Assembly: GCF_022179285.1 (NCBI RefSeq)
Contig: NZ_BPQO01000024.1
Location: 49,683-113,682, forward strand
Origin: Methylobacterium hispanicum
GTDB taxonomy: Bacteria > Pseudomonadota > Alphaproteobacteria > Rhizobiales > Beijerinckiaceae
DNA: 64,000 nucleotides
Reading direction: 5' to 3'
This document shows positions 33,650-41,538 of this stretch, one piece after another. The notes beneath the pieces were generated by a model. The model saw only the letters and a list, made by a program, of their open reading frames with translations. It was not told where the DNA came from and ran no database searches. Position 1 is the stretch's first letter. Each line of letters begins with the position of its first letter. The translations under genes and the position numbers were made by a program.

Positions 33650-34396
33650 TCAAGCCGCGGCGGCGAGGGGCCGCTCGTCGCGCTTCAGCATCTCGGCGAG
33701 CTCGGGGGCCTCGGCGTAGACCTCGAACCACGCGGAGACGCGGCCATGGCGGGTCGCGTAAAACTCGCCGTCGATCAGCTCGCGCAGGAGCAGGTGCGGC
33801 TCGCCGGCCGGGATGACGAGGCCGGTCCCGTGGCAGACGTGGTCCTTGCGGCCACGGACGACCTTGCGGGCGAGCTCGCGCACGTCGCCTTCCTTGCCGC
33901 CGTCGAACGGCAACATGTGAAGGAAGTCGTCGTCGGTGACCTGCTCGGCGGCGCGGAGCTTGATCCAACCGAGGTCGGCGTCGTTCCAGTGCCCGCTCTC
34001 GATGCGGTCGATGATGCGGCCCTGGAGGTCGCGGAAGAGCTCGGGCATGTCCGGCTCCTCGACGCACTCGCGGATGATGTCGCCGACGTCACGCTCCGCG
34101 AGGGAGCCGAAGATCGCGACGATGGCCTCCCGGCGGGAATAGAAGTCGAGCTTCTCGATGCCGGCGGCGAGCGTCTCGAACAGGTCGGACGGCGCCAGGA
34201 TCTCGGGCAGGCTGGCGCCCGTGTCGGGGTGGGGCACGAACACGTTGGCGCCGGCTTCGATGGCGAGGGCGTGCGGCTCGCGGTCTCCGCGTTCGAGCCG
34301 GTCGCGCCAGACGCCGAAGTTGGCGAACGCCGTGTCGGGGAGCTCGTCGATGTAGCGATGGGGGACGTAGGGGGTGGTGCTGGTCTGGCGCCGCAT
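33650..34396 (-). CDS. Hypothetical protein with degenerate zinc-ribbon-like tail, 248 aa
   Basis: The N-terminal two thirds is an acidic helical domain (LFRDLQGRIIDRIESGHWND). The C-terminal part DHVCHGTGLVIPAGEPHLLL followed by DGEFYATRHGRVSAWFE resembles the Cys-rich domain C-xx-CxxPIxxGExYxxxxxxxDGxFYxxRxHxxC, with most cysteines lost. AGGAG ribosome site in the recurring CCCCGGTTTC leader. Function unknown. Confidence 0.65.
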   Translation of the reverse strand: MRRQTSTTPYVPHRYIDELPDTAFANFGVWRDRLERGDREPHALAIEAGANVFVPHPDTGASLPEILAPSDLFETLAAGIEKLDFYSRREAIVAIFGSLAERDVGDIIRECVEEPDMPELFRDLQGRIIDRIESGHWNDADLGWIKLRAAEQVTDDDFLHMLPFDGGKEGDVRELARKVVRGRKDHVCHGTGLVIPAGEPHLLLRELIDGEFYATRHGRVSAWFEVYAEAPELAEMLKRDERPLAAAA

Positions 34397-34436
34397 CGGG
34401 CGCTCCTATGAAACCGGGGTTGCGGGAAGGGGTGGA

Positions 34437-34778
34437 TCAGTCGTCGGCGAGCGAGGGCTGGCGACGGCGCTCGGCGCGCAGGGCCTGGTAGTGCTGGCCC
34501 TGGAGCTCGGCGCGGAACTCGGCGTCGATGCCTGGGTCGGTGAGAAGCGCCGCGAGGTCGGCCTTCCCCTTCGCCGCGAGCGCGTCGGCCTCTGCGACCT
34601 CGCGCTCGTCGGGGGCGTCCCAGTAGATGCCGTCGTGCGCGAACTCGATGTCGAGGTCGGCCTCCATCGCCCAAAGGGCGCCGAGGTCGATGAGGCTGCG
34701 GGCGAGATCCCCGTCCCCTGCCACACGGGCCGCGGCGAGGCGGGCGAGCAGGTCGGCTACGGTCGTGATGACAGTCAT
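34437..34778 (-). CDS. Hypothetical acidic protein, 113 aa
   Basis: MTVITTVADLLARLAAARVA then DLDIEFAHDGIYWDAPDERE and a charged helix ending RRRQPSLADD. Ribosome site GGGAGAG. Its start overlaps the stop of the upstream HTH gene by 4 bp, so the two are coupled. No family recognised. Confidence 0.62.
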   Translation of the reverse strand: MTVITTVADLLARLAAARVAGDGDLARSLIDLGALWAMEADLDIEFAHDGIYWDAPDEREVAEADALAAKGKADLAALLTDPGIDAEFRAELQGQHYQALRAERRRQPSLADD

Positions 34779-35098
34779 GCGTCTCTCCCGAGGGTGGCGG
34801 CAACGAGGGCGACCGCCGCGGCCACGCCGGCCTCGCCGGAGGCCTGGACGGCGAGGAACTTGAAGGTGGCGGGCGGGGCGGCGTCGTCATGGATGACGAG
34901 CGTGCGGGGGTCGCGGCGCAGGCCGAGGTAGGCCAACACCGCGGGGTGGATCGCCCGGGTGCCGTGAAGGGCCCGGCTGACGGCGGTCTGAGCCGCCCGG
35001 TCCGTCAGGGGGAGATGGCGGGCGACGGCGATCTGGGAGCCAGCAGCCTCGACGGCCCTGGCGAGACGGGCGCGGGCCTGCCGTTCGGTGAGCGTCAC
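34775..35098 (-). CDS. Putative small HTH protein, 107 aa
   Basis: VTLTERQARARLARAVEAAG then SQIAVARHLPLTDRAAQTAV and SRALHGTRAIHPAVLAYLGL: the spacing fits a Cro/Rha-like helix-turn-helix in which AVSRALHGTRAI is the recognition helix and turn. GTG at 35098 overlaps the stop of the upstream gene (GTGA); GGGAGG lies 6 bp before it. Probable regulator within the element. Confidence 0.65.
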   Translation of the reverse strand: MTLTERQARARLARAVEAAGSQIAVARHLPLTDRAAQTAVSRALHGTRAIHPAVLAYLGLRRDPRTLVIHDDAAPPATFKFLAVQASGEAGVAAAVALVAATLGRDA

Positions 35099-35532
35099 GC
35101 TGGCCTCCCGGGCGTACGGGGCGGGAGCCGCATCCCGCGCACCGGCATCTGCGGCCGGGGCGGCACCGCCCGGGCGGTTGTCGGTTCTGCCTCCGCGGCG
35201 GCCTTGGCCTCGGCACGGGCACGGGCGGCGGCGTAGGCGTCGTAGGGCGGGACGACCTTCGGCGCCGGGGCGGGATCGGCGGCCTTGGGCGGCTCCGCGA
35301 CCGGGGGACCGGAGCGGTACTCGGCCAACATGCCGCTGAGGCGCGTGATCTCCTCCTTCGCCACCCGCTCCAGCTTGAGCTTCGTGATTGTCACGTGGTC
35401 CCGCAGGCCCTCGCCCTGCGGGATCTCCAAGCCGGCCGCGACGTAGTGGCACTCGAAAATCAGGTCGGCGAGGCGCTTGCGCGTCTGGATCGCGTCGAGC
35501 GCCTTGAGGTCGTGCGTCCACTTGTCAGCCAT
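35095..35532 (-). CDS. Hypothetical protein, 145 aa
   Basis: MADKWTHDLKALDAIQTRKR then helical LADLIFECHYVAAGLEIPQG and a Pro/Ala-rich C-terminal half ending RLPPRTPGRPA. GGGAGG ribosome site. It overlaps both neighbours by 4-8 bp, so it belongs to one operon from the Cro-like gene leftward. Confidence 0.6.
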   Translation of the reverse strand: MADKWTHDLKALDAIQTRKRLADLIFECHYVAAGLEIPQGEGLRDHVTITKLKLERVAKEEITRLSGMLAEYRSGPPVAEPPKAADPAPAPKVVPPYDAYAAARARAEAKAAAEAEPTTARAVPPRPQMPVRGMRLPPRTPGRPA

Positions 35533-35710
35533 GGGACGCCTCCCCGCGGGCGGTGGCGACGGAGACACGGCGCATCGCCTCGAATCGCTCGACGTCGCGA
35601 GCGACCTGGCGCGACGGGGCGCCGGAGACCTTGTTGATCTTGGCGAGGGCCCGAGCGGCGGCCTTGCGGGCGGCGCGGTAGGACGCGGCCGGGCGGGACG
35701 GCTTAGCCAT
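35525..35710 (-). CDS. Small basic hypothetical protein, 61 aa
   Basis: MAKPSRPAASYRAARKAAAR then ALAKINKVSGAPSRQVARDV; strongly basic N-terminus suggests nucleic-acid contact. ATG at 35710 was chosen over 35731 on the basis of GGGAGGCGG. Overlaps both neighbours by 8 bp. Confidence 0.55.
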   Translation of the reverse strand: MAKPSRPAASYRAARKAAARALAKINKVSGAPSRQVARDVERFEAMRRVSVATARGEASHG

Positions 35711-35909
35711 TGGCCGCCTCCCGGTACTCAACCGACGTCGTCTTCGTCAGACCCAGGGCCCGCAGGATCGCCGGGCCCGGGGCGCGACGGCCCGCCAGGG
35801 CGTCGTGGACGTAGACAGGCGACACTCTGTTCTCGCGCGCGAAGGCGGTGTGGCCCCCCGCTTTATCTATGCGCGCCCTCAGGCGCTCCCGCACTTCCTC
35901 GACCGTCAC
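35703..35909 (-). CDS. Cro/C1-like HTH repressor, 68 aa
   Basis: VRERLRARIDKAGGHTAFAR then ENRVSPVYVHDALAGRRAPG: a classic lambda-repressor-type HTH where HTAFARENRVSPVYVHDAL aligns helix 2-turn-helix 3. Stand-alone DNA-binding domain with no C-terminal protease. GTG start with AGGAG. Transcribed divergently from the gene at 36053 across a region with a 17-bp inverted repeat, so it probably controls both directions. Confidence 0.78.
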   Translation of the reverse strand: MTVEEVRERLRARIDKAGGHTAFARENRVSPVYVHDALAGRRAPGPAILRALGLTKTTSVEYREAANG

Positions 35910-35934
35910 GACTCACTCCTGGCTATTGACGCGT

Positions 35935-35966
35935 AGAAGCGTAGTATGCGTCGAACGCGCTTACAA
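35935..35966. promoter_or_regulatory. Repeated GCGTAG/GCGTC boxes, candidate operator
   Basis: TTGACGCGTAGAAGCGTAG then TATGCGTCGAACGCG: GCGTAG occurs twice 8 bp apart and GACGC...GCGTC forms an inverted repeat. It lies 25-55 bp before the Cro-like gene start and is the best candidate for its autoregulatory site. Confidence 0.45.
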
Positions 35967-35971
35967 GGGCT

Positions 35972-36016
35972 GGCCTAGATTGCACCCAGTAGCGACTTTT
36001 GGGTGCAATCTGGGCC
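35972..36016. promoter_or_regulatory. Long inverted repeat in divergent promoter region
   Basis: GGCC-t-AGATTGCACCCA, 11-nt spacer, TGGGTGCAATCT-g-GGCC: 16 of 17 positions pair. No T-run follows, so an operator or leader hairpin is more likely than a terminator. It lies 37 bp before the ATG at 36053 and 63 bp upstream of the Cro-like gene. Confidence 0.6.
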
Positions 36017-36052
36017 ACGAGGTGAAAGCTTCGACTTTCGAAGGATTACACG

Positions 36053-36613
36053 ATGAATGCTTGGTGGCGATCGAAGGACGGAACGCCCGATCCTTCAAGG
36101 ACTGGCGACGCAATCCTTGTCCTGCCGGCCTGGGAGCGGGCGTACGAGGCCACACTCAGCGAGGATTGCCTCGCCCTGGGTGCGCGGATTTGTCCTGTGG
36201 ATCGGACCGAGGAGCGGGTCCGGCGGGGCCGGTACGTCGACGCCTATCCCCGCGCCCACTACGCGGTGGCGCCCGGGGCTGTGGTCGTCGTCGCTCCCGG
36301 GTCCGGGCGGGTCCCGCACCGCGCCTATGTCGGCCGGGACGACGGCGTGACCGAGGTCTCGTTCATTGAGGCGGGGGACCGGATCGACCCGGCCGGCGCG
36401 AATCGGCGCGCATGGCATCGGCGCGTGCGGGCGAGCGGTCTGAAGGCAACGCCGACGCGGCACCACATGACCGCCGGGCACGGCTACGAGGCCGACGTGG
36501 TCTACGACTGGCACGGGCAGGCGTACGTCGCCCTCGTGACCCGAGCCGGGCCCTCATACGTATGGGCCCGCGCCGTTACGTACGCCGAGGCCATGGCGCT
36601 CGGGATCGCGTGA
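36053..36613 (+). CDS. Hypothetical protein, 186 aa
   Basis: MNAWWRSKDGTPDPSRTGDA; middle VAPGAVVVVAPGSGRVPHRA; end YVWARAVTYAEAMALGIA. GAAGGA ribosome site. It reads as a beta-rich globular protein; no family or active site recognised. First gene of the rightward pair beyond the Cro-like gene. Confidence 0.58.
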   Translation: MNAWWRSKDGTPDPSRTGDAILVLPAWERAYEATLSEDCLALGARICPVDRTEERVRRGRYVDAYPRAHYAVAPGAVVVVAPGSGRVPHRAYVGRDDGVTEVSFIEAGDRIDPAGANRRAWHRRVRASGLKATPTRHHMTAGHGYEADVVYDWHGQAYVALVTRAGPSYVWARAVTYAEAMALGIA

Positions 36614-36684
36614 CGTACCGAGGGCGCGGGCGTGTCGTATGCATGCCCGCGCGGCACTATCGGGAGGTCAACACGGAGGGGACG

Positions 36685-37248
36685 ATGAAGGGGTTTCTCG
36701 CAGCGCTCGGCAGGATGCTCGCCGCCATGGGGCGCATCACGCTGGTGCCGGTCATCGAGGGCGGCCGCCTCGTCTGGCGCACCGTCCGCGCGGTCCTCGC
36801 GCCGCACGACCCCATTGCCGAGGCCGAGGCCGCGTTCGAGGCGGAGGCCGCCGAGCCCACCCCGGCGGCGCCGCCGACGTTCGACGCGCTGTCGGTCTCG
36901 GAGCAGTGGGGGCTGGCCGCGGCGGAGCATCTCTACCCCAGCGTCGACAGCGAGATCCCGCCGGGCATCCTCGACCGGGCCGCCGCCGCCTATCTCGACG
37001 GCCTGTCGCCGCAGGATCGCAACAAGCTGCTGATGAACGGCCCCCGCTACATCGGCGAGCATCTCCTCGGCGAGCGCGTCCTGCAGGGCCTGCCCAAGCC
37101 CCTGTCTCCGTCTGAGTTCGCCGCCCTGGAGGGCCAGAGGGCCGCTGCCGCCGCCCAGGCGGCCAGGGCCGAGATGGAGAAGGGCGCATTGATCAGGGCG
37201 ATCTTCGACGACATCCTCGACGAAGGGCCGCCCGCCTTCCCGGCCTGA
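36685..37248 (+). CDS. Hypothetical protein, 187 aa
   Basis: MKGFLAALGRMLAAMGRITL (amphipathic/hydrophobic N-terminus), a linker rich in Ala/Glu/Pro (~50-75), then a helical domain with PPGILDRAAAAYLDGLSPQD and a charged tail. GGAGGGG precedes the ATG at 36685. Ends at a good terminator 20 bp downstream. Unknown function. Confidence 0.6.
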   Translation: MKGFLAALGRMLAAMGRITLVPVIEGGRLVWRTVRAVLAPHDPIAEAEAAFEAEAAEPTPAAPPTFDALSVSEQWGLAAAEHLYPSVDSEIPPGILDRAAAAYLDGLSPQDRNKLLMNGPRYIGEHLLGERVLQGLPKPLSPSEFAALEGQRAAAAAQAARAEMEKGALIRAIFDDILDEGPPAFPA

Positions 37249-37268
37249 TCGCCCCCACCCGAACGACG

Positions 37269-37302
37269 AAACCCGCCTCGGTCACCCCGGGGCGGGTTTT
37301 TT
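37269..37302 (+). terminator. Rho-independent terminator
   Basis: AAACCCGCC / GGCGGGTTT stem (9 bp) with T-run to 37302, 20 bp after the stop at 37248. Confidence 0.88.
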
Positions 37303-37409
37303 CTTGTCCAAAACGACGATTGTTGTCGTCTTTCTTGCTTGTAGGGGGTTGACTCGTGCGCGCCGCGCACCTTTGCACACTTTTTCGCACATCACGGCAT
37401 GTGACGGCA

Positions 37410-37691
37410 TCAGCCTGCGAGGGCGGCCCGGCGAGCCTCGATGAAGGCCTGCTGCCGCTGCCGGGCGAACCGGGCGGCGCGGGCGTCGACGATGGCCTTG
37501 GCCTCCTGCTCGGCGCGGTGCTCGGCCATCACGCGGCGGTACGCCATCGCCGCGGTCGCCTGGCGGATGGCGGCGGCTTCCCGGCGCTCACCGGCGCGAC
37601 GAGCGGCTCCCAAGGCCAGCCCCATGGCCAGGCCCTGCAGGGGGGCCTCGAAAGACCGGACGACGGTATCGGCGTTGCTGTGATACGACAT
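37410..37691 (-). CDS. Hypothetical Arg/Ala-rich helical protein, 93 aa
   Basis: MSYHSNADTVVRSFEAPLQG, a Gly/Ala segment (LAMGLALGAARRAG) and a long basic helix (ARAARFARQRQQAFIEARRA). GAGGAGG ribosome site. No family recognised. Confidence 0.6.
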   Translation of the reverse strand: MSYHSNADTVVRSFEAPLQGLAMGLALGAARRAGERREAAAIRQATAAMAYRRVMAEHRAEQEAKAIVDARAARFARQRQQAFIEARRAALAG

Positions 37692-37880
37692 CGGGGCGGC
37701 CTCCTCAGGTGGTGTGCGCCCAGGAGATCGGGATCCCCGAATCGATGTCCAGACCCCTTCGCCGGTCGTGGTTACTGAAGTCCCTGGCCCCTGTGGATGG
37801 CGTCAGCCCCGGACGCGTACGAATTCTTCCGGCGACAGCACATCCCGGGAGTAGCGTTCGTATGCCCTGTGTAGGGCCCC

Positions 37881-37901
37881 GTTACCTGACCACCCGGTAA
37901 C
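37881..37901. promoter_or_regulatory. GTTACC-N9-GGTAAC palindrome
   Basis: Perfect 6-bp half-sites of the same TTACC/GGTAA type as the two palindromes before the toxin gene at 39729. It lies in the 288-bp gap 37692-37979, which otherwise shows no gene; GTAACGGATTATCAG follows at about 37918. Confidence 0.5.
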
Positions 37902-37979
37902 GCCACATCAGCACTAAGTAACGGATTATCAGAACAACAATGCCGCCGGAATTTTTCGAAAACCCGGCGGCGGCCGCCC

Positions 37980-38171
37980 TCACTGCAGGGCGATGTAGCC
38001 CACCAGGTCCGCTAGGGCGGCGTCCTGCGTCGCCGGGGCCGTCAGGGTGAGGATGTCGCCGAGGTTCACGAGGACCGGGTTGCCGCCGGTAGTCGTGGAG
38101 ATCGCCACGGTCTTGCTGACCGCGAAGGTATCGGTCTCGGTGGTCGGCCCGTTCAGGGCCAGAGTCAGCAT
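37980..38171 (-). CDS. Small beta-rich hypothetical protein, 63 aa
   Basis: MLTLALNGPTTETDTFAVSK then VLVNLGDILTLTAPATQDAA. Thr/Val-rich beta pattern recalls small phage structural or DUF-type proteins. GGGAAGG precedes the ATG. Unrecognised. Confidence 0.5.
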   Translation of the reverse strand: MLTLALNGPTTETDTFAVSKTVAISTTTGGNPVLVNLGDILTLTAPATQDAALADLVGYIALQ

Positions 38172-38278
38172 CCTTCCCGACGCCGTAGCTCAGCGCTGCA
38201 CCTCGCCGGTTACGTGCACTCCACGGACCCGCACCATCGACGATCTTAAGCCTCGGCGTCGTCGCCGGGTCGCGTCAG

Positions 38279-39394
38279 TCAGGCCGGCGCAACCTCGTCC
38301 ACCCACGCGAAGCGCGCCTTCAAGTCGTTGAGTTGATTGAAGGGTACGGCGTGGCGATGCTGCAGCATGCCGACCACGATGCCCGGGTGCAAGCCGACCT
38401 CCTCGGCGAAGGCGGTGACCTCCTGCCTGGTGGAGGGGCTTGTCGTGGCGAAGGACTCGATCCGCTCCCGACCAACCAGCACCTCCTCGGCCCAGGCATC
38501 GGCCTCGGCCTCCACCCCGTCGCCCTCGCCGTTCTGGTCGTCGACGAAATTCTTCCCGCGATGCAGGACGATGTGCGCTGCCTCGTGGAAGAAGGTCCAC
38601 CAGAAATGGTCGTTGCTCTTCATGCGCAGCGACATTTGGATCAGCGGCCGCTCGTCGTTCATCCACCGCGCCGAGCCGAAGACGCAGGTCTTGCTCAAGG
38701 GCTTCTGGAAGACCAGGGCGACGCCTGCCGAATGGCAAAGCTCCAGCATGCGCGGCTCAAAGACGTCCGGACCATGCACCGTCAGCGACCTGATCTCGGC
38801 GCAACTCCGAAGGAACCGTTCGCCGTCGTAAGCCGGAAGCTCGCGCTTCCGGGCCTGCTCCTCCCCGAGCATCAGCCAGCAGTACATGTGGTGCGGGGAA
38901 GCCGTCGCGGAACGCGCCCGGCGATGATGCACCGCCAGCGACCCGATCCTGGCGTCGTAGGCCTGCGCGGTGCCGATGCCGAGCATCGTCAGCATCTCGC
39001 CGAACAGGCTGCCGATGTCGCGCGTGTCGGGCAGCCGGCCGCATGCCTTGAGCTCCTTCACCGGGAACTGCTTCAGCCAATCGGCCTGCCGCTCGGCGCT
39101 CTCCCGCTCCCGCTCCCGGGCCTGGAACAGGTCCCACTCGGCCTGCAGCCCCGTCCAGATATAGGCCTTTAACCCGAGGACGTGCTCAAGCCGAAGAGCC
39201 GTCTCCGGCGTGACCGGGTTCGTGCCGTTGATGATCGTGCTGACGAGCTTCGGCGTCAGGCCGGCCAGGCGCGCGAACTCGGCCTGCGACCAGCCGCGCC
39301 CATCGATGTACTCCGCAAGGTGTTCGCCGGGGTGCGTCGCCCATTGCGGGACGAAGGCTTCCTTCCTCGTCATGTCCACGCCTCCAACGCTCAC
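38279..39394 (-). CDS. HigA-type HTH antitoxin fused to ImmA/IrrE-like metallopeptidase, 371 aa
   Basis: N-terminus THPGEHLAEYIDGRGWSQAE then FARLAGLTPKLVSTIINGTN is the HigA-family HTH (~20-75). The C-terminal half carries the zinc-protease motif FHEAAHIVLHRG (HExxH) and a downstream Glu-rich AEADAWAEEVLVG as third ligand region (~270-310), as in ImmA/IrrE. Overlaps the 3' end of the toxin-like gene by 4 bp. In such systems the peptidase domain may process an antitoxin or repressor (inference). Confidence 0.85.
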   Translation of the reverse strand: MSVGGVDMTRKEAFVPQWATHPGEHLAEYIDGRGWSQAEFARLAGLTPKLVSTIINGTNPVTPETALRLEHVLGLKAYIWTGLQAEWDLFQARERERESAERQADWLKQFPVKELKACGRLPDTRDIGSLFGEMLTMLGIGTAQAYDARIGSLAVHHRRARSATASPHHMYCWLMLGEEQARKRELPAYDGERFLRSCAEIRSLTVHGPDVFEPRMLELCHSAGVALVFQKPLSKTCVFGSARWMNDERPLIQMSLRMKSNDHFWWTFFHEAAHIVLHRGKNFVDDQNGEGDGVEAEADAWAEEVLVGRERIESFATTSPSTRQEVTAFAEEVGLHPGIVVGMLQHRHAVPFNQLNDLKARFAWVDEVAPA

Positions 39395-39729
39395 TTCCCG
39401 TGGTAGTCCACGACCTCGACGATCTCGACCGCCGTGACGCTCGCGACGTCGACGCCGCCGTCCGGGAGAGACGGGACCGGGTCGTGGTCGGGCACGAAGA
39501 CGATGCGCCAGTTGTCCTTGATGGTGACGGAGAACTGGCCCTTCCGGTCATTCTTCAGCATATGCCGGTAGTCCGGCGAGCCGGTCGGGACGTCCGACAG
39601 GCTTTTCGCTTGCCTCAGCACACCCAGCCGAAGCCGGATGTGCCGCGCGCGGTCGCCGAAGGCCTTGGCCATCTCCTTCGGGTCGGTAAGCTGCTTGCAC
39701 AGCCGCTTACCCCTGACGGTGAGATCCAT
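39391..39729 (-). CDS. HigB/RelE-like toxin, 112 aa
   Basis: MDLTVRGKRLCKQLTDPKEM; the RelE-fold C-terminal strands show KNDRKGQFSVTIKDNWRIVF then VEIVEVVDYHGK, the typical GxxSxRxxxxWRIxF...VxxxDYH ending of HigB toxins. In the family it is a ribosome-dependent mRNA interferase. Toxin-first order with the HTH-peptidase gene immediately downstream (4-bp overlap) fits a higBA arrangement. Two TTACC palindromes precede it. Confidence 0.82.
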   Translation of the reverse strand: MDLTVRGKRLCKQLTDPKEMAKAFGDRARHIRLRLGVLRQAKSLSDVPTGSPDYRHMLKNDRKGQFSVTIKDNWRIVFVPDHDPVPSLPDGGVDVASVTAVEIVEVVDYHGK

Positions 39730-40076
39730 AGGCCGAAACCGTTACCTGCAAGGTAATGTTCTCCGAGTCATTACCCAATGGGTAACATGGTCGCAACGCC
39801 GGCGCCATCGCCTCCGTTCCGTACCCGCTACCGATGAACAGCCGTGTTCGAACCCGCTCCGGCTTGAGGCGGGACGGAGGCGAGAGGTCACGATGTCGTA
39901 TCGGCCCCCTGAGTTTGCCGGCACGAGGACGAGGGGGTCCCTTGCCGCGCCTGCATCGGACGTATTCCGAGGCAAGGGGTGGGGGACGACCGGCGTGTCG
40001 CCGCATCTGAAGGTTTTTCCGGCCTCCTTTGCGCGGATCGCCCGAGGCATCGTCACGGTGTCGAAAGGAGGTCGTC
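39730..40076. promoter_or_regulatory. Divergent regulatory region with two TTACC palindromes
   Basis: 347 bp between the toxin gene (minus) and the HTH gene (plus). It contains GTTACC-tgcaa-GGTAAT (39741-39757) and ATTACCC-aat-GGGTAAC (39770-39786), 29 bp apart and 12-57 bp before the toxin start. These are the likely HigA-type operators. The remaining 290 bp shows no further gene. Confidence 0.6.
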
Positions 40077-40864
40077 ATGAGGCCGAAGCAGTTGATCGAG
40101 CGCTTGGCGGCAATGGAACCTCCGCCGCAGGGGGTACCCGTGGTGCCGCCCATCGAACTGGTGGCGATGATGACGCGGACCGTTCGCGGGCTGCGGCAAT
40201 GGAAGAAGGAAACGCTGGCCGACTTCGCCAGCGTCTCGCTGTCCATCGTCGAGCGGGTCGAGAGGGCGGAGCCCGTCGGTAACGAGAGCCTTGAGCGGAT
40301 CGCGGTGGCGCTCGGCTACGAGCGAGGCGCATTCACGCAACCCCGCGTCCCGATCCCACGCGAGGAGGCCGCCGCGCGGCTCGCCGACGACGTCGGTCAC
40401 CTCGATGCCGTCGAGGTGCGATGCTTCCGGACGCACCGGCAGGTGCGCATGGTTGCCGGCACGCAGGCGTACCTCATCCACGACACCGAATTGGGTCCGG
40501 CTTCCTGGAGATCCGCGCCGCCGCGATGTCCGACAAAGTCGTGCTGCAGATGGAGCCCTTCGACGAGGCGATGGAGCACGAGATCTCGCGCCGCGTTGCG
40601 CGGGCCTCGACGCCGCAGGCCGACCACTGGACCCGCCGGACCATACCGGCCGGTCAGCGGCACCTGGTCCTGCGCGAGCACCTAATGGGCCGTGAGAACG
40701 AAACACGGCATTCGCTGCTCTCGGCCTATCTCCACGTAGTCGCCGGGGACGGCGGTAGTACCGAGTTCCTGGCCGAGTACGACGAGCACATCGCCCTGGC
40801 GAGTTGGGTCTCGTTAACCGTAAAACAGCACACCCTATTGCGCCACCAAGTATGCGTGGTCTAA
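40077..40864 (+). pseudogene. HTH-domain protein split by a frameshift
   Basis: The first part (MRPKQLIERLAAMEPPPQGV, then an XRE-like HTH around LRQWKKETLADFASVSLSIV) reads well to about 40495 (LIHDTELG). It then becomes Arg/Pro-rich, while another frame takes over with SGFLEIRAAAMSDKVVLQME and continues plausibly to the stop at 40864. A single-base indel near 40495 explains both halves. AAAGGAGG precedes the start. Alternatively the second half is a separate gene from ATG 40526, but its ribosome site is poor. Confidence 0.6.
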
Positions 40865-40987
40865 CACAGAAGGATGAGATAGGTGCGTCAACCGCATTAA
40901 GGTTGACGACTGAATCAACTCGACGGGCGAAAGCCTCTGGCCTTTCTTCGCATGCGTGGCCACCCCGGCCACGCATGGAGAGAGCCC

Positions 40988-41491
40988 ATGAGGCATACGG
41001 ACCCCGAGTACCGCCGCGAAGAAGACGACATGTGCGTCGTCTGTGGCATCACATGCGAGGAGGCCGACGACGAAGACGGGTGCGGTTGGGCAGGACCGTC
41101 GTTGTGCGGCAAGTGCTGTCGCGCGCTCTACTTTGACGAGGGCGTCTACGACAGCCTCAGCCCGGTCGCGACAGAGTGCCTGTACGACTGGCTGGGTGAC
41201 CTCGTCGCCGGTGGGCCGGCCATGCAGGAAGCATTCGAACGCGACCTTCCGTTCGCCATCATGCTGTATGAGCGCGGGGCGCACTTCGACGAAGCGGACG
41301 CGCGCCAGGCGTTCAACGGAATCGCGAAGCGGTATCTCGAACTCCGCGCGATCCCGCCTAGCAAGCGGGACTGGTATGACGACCCGACGCAGATCCTCGG
41401 CGACATTTTCTCAGACGAATGGCGTGCGGTGCGTAAGTTGATCCTTGCAGCGCACCGCATCAGGAAGATGCACAACATCAATCTGCTGTAA
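40988..41491 (+). CDS. Cys-cluster hypothetical protein, 167 aa
   Basis: MRHTDPEYRREEDDMCVVCG then CGWAGPSLCGKCCRALYF: two CxxC pairs suggest a zinc-binding module at ~15-50. An acidic helical domain follows (FERDLPFAIMLYERGAHFDE) and the tail is basic. GGAGAGAG precedes the ATG at 40988. Last intact gene of the element-like region. Unknown function. Confidence 0.62.
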   Translation: MRHTDPEYRREEDDMCVVCGITCEEADDEDGCGWAGPSLCGKCCRALYFDEGVYDSLSPVATECLYDWLGDLVAGGPAMQEAFERDLPFAIMLYERGAHFDEADARQAFNGIAKRYLELRAIPPSKRDWYDDPTQILGDIFSDEWRAVRKLILAAHRIRKMHNINLL

Positions 41492-41538
41492 CCGATGAAG
41501 CGCCCAAATACTGGACGCTCCAGGGGCACAAGGCCCCG

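Noticed and set aside
40421..40864. Separate gene for the second half of the HTH locus
   Set aside because: No good ribosome site before any start in that frame, and coding character passes directly from the upstream frame; a frameshift is simpler.
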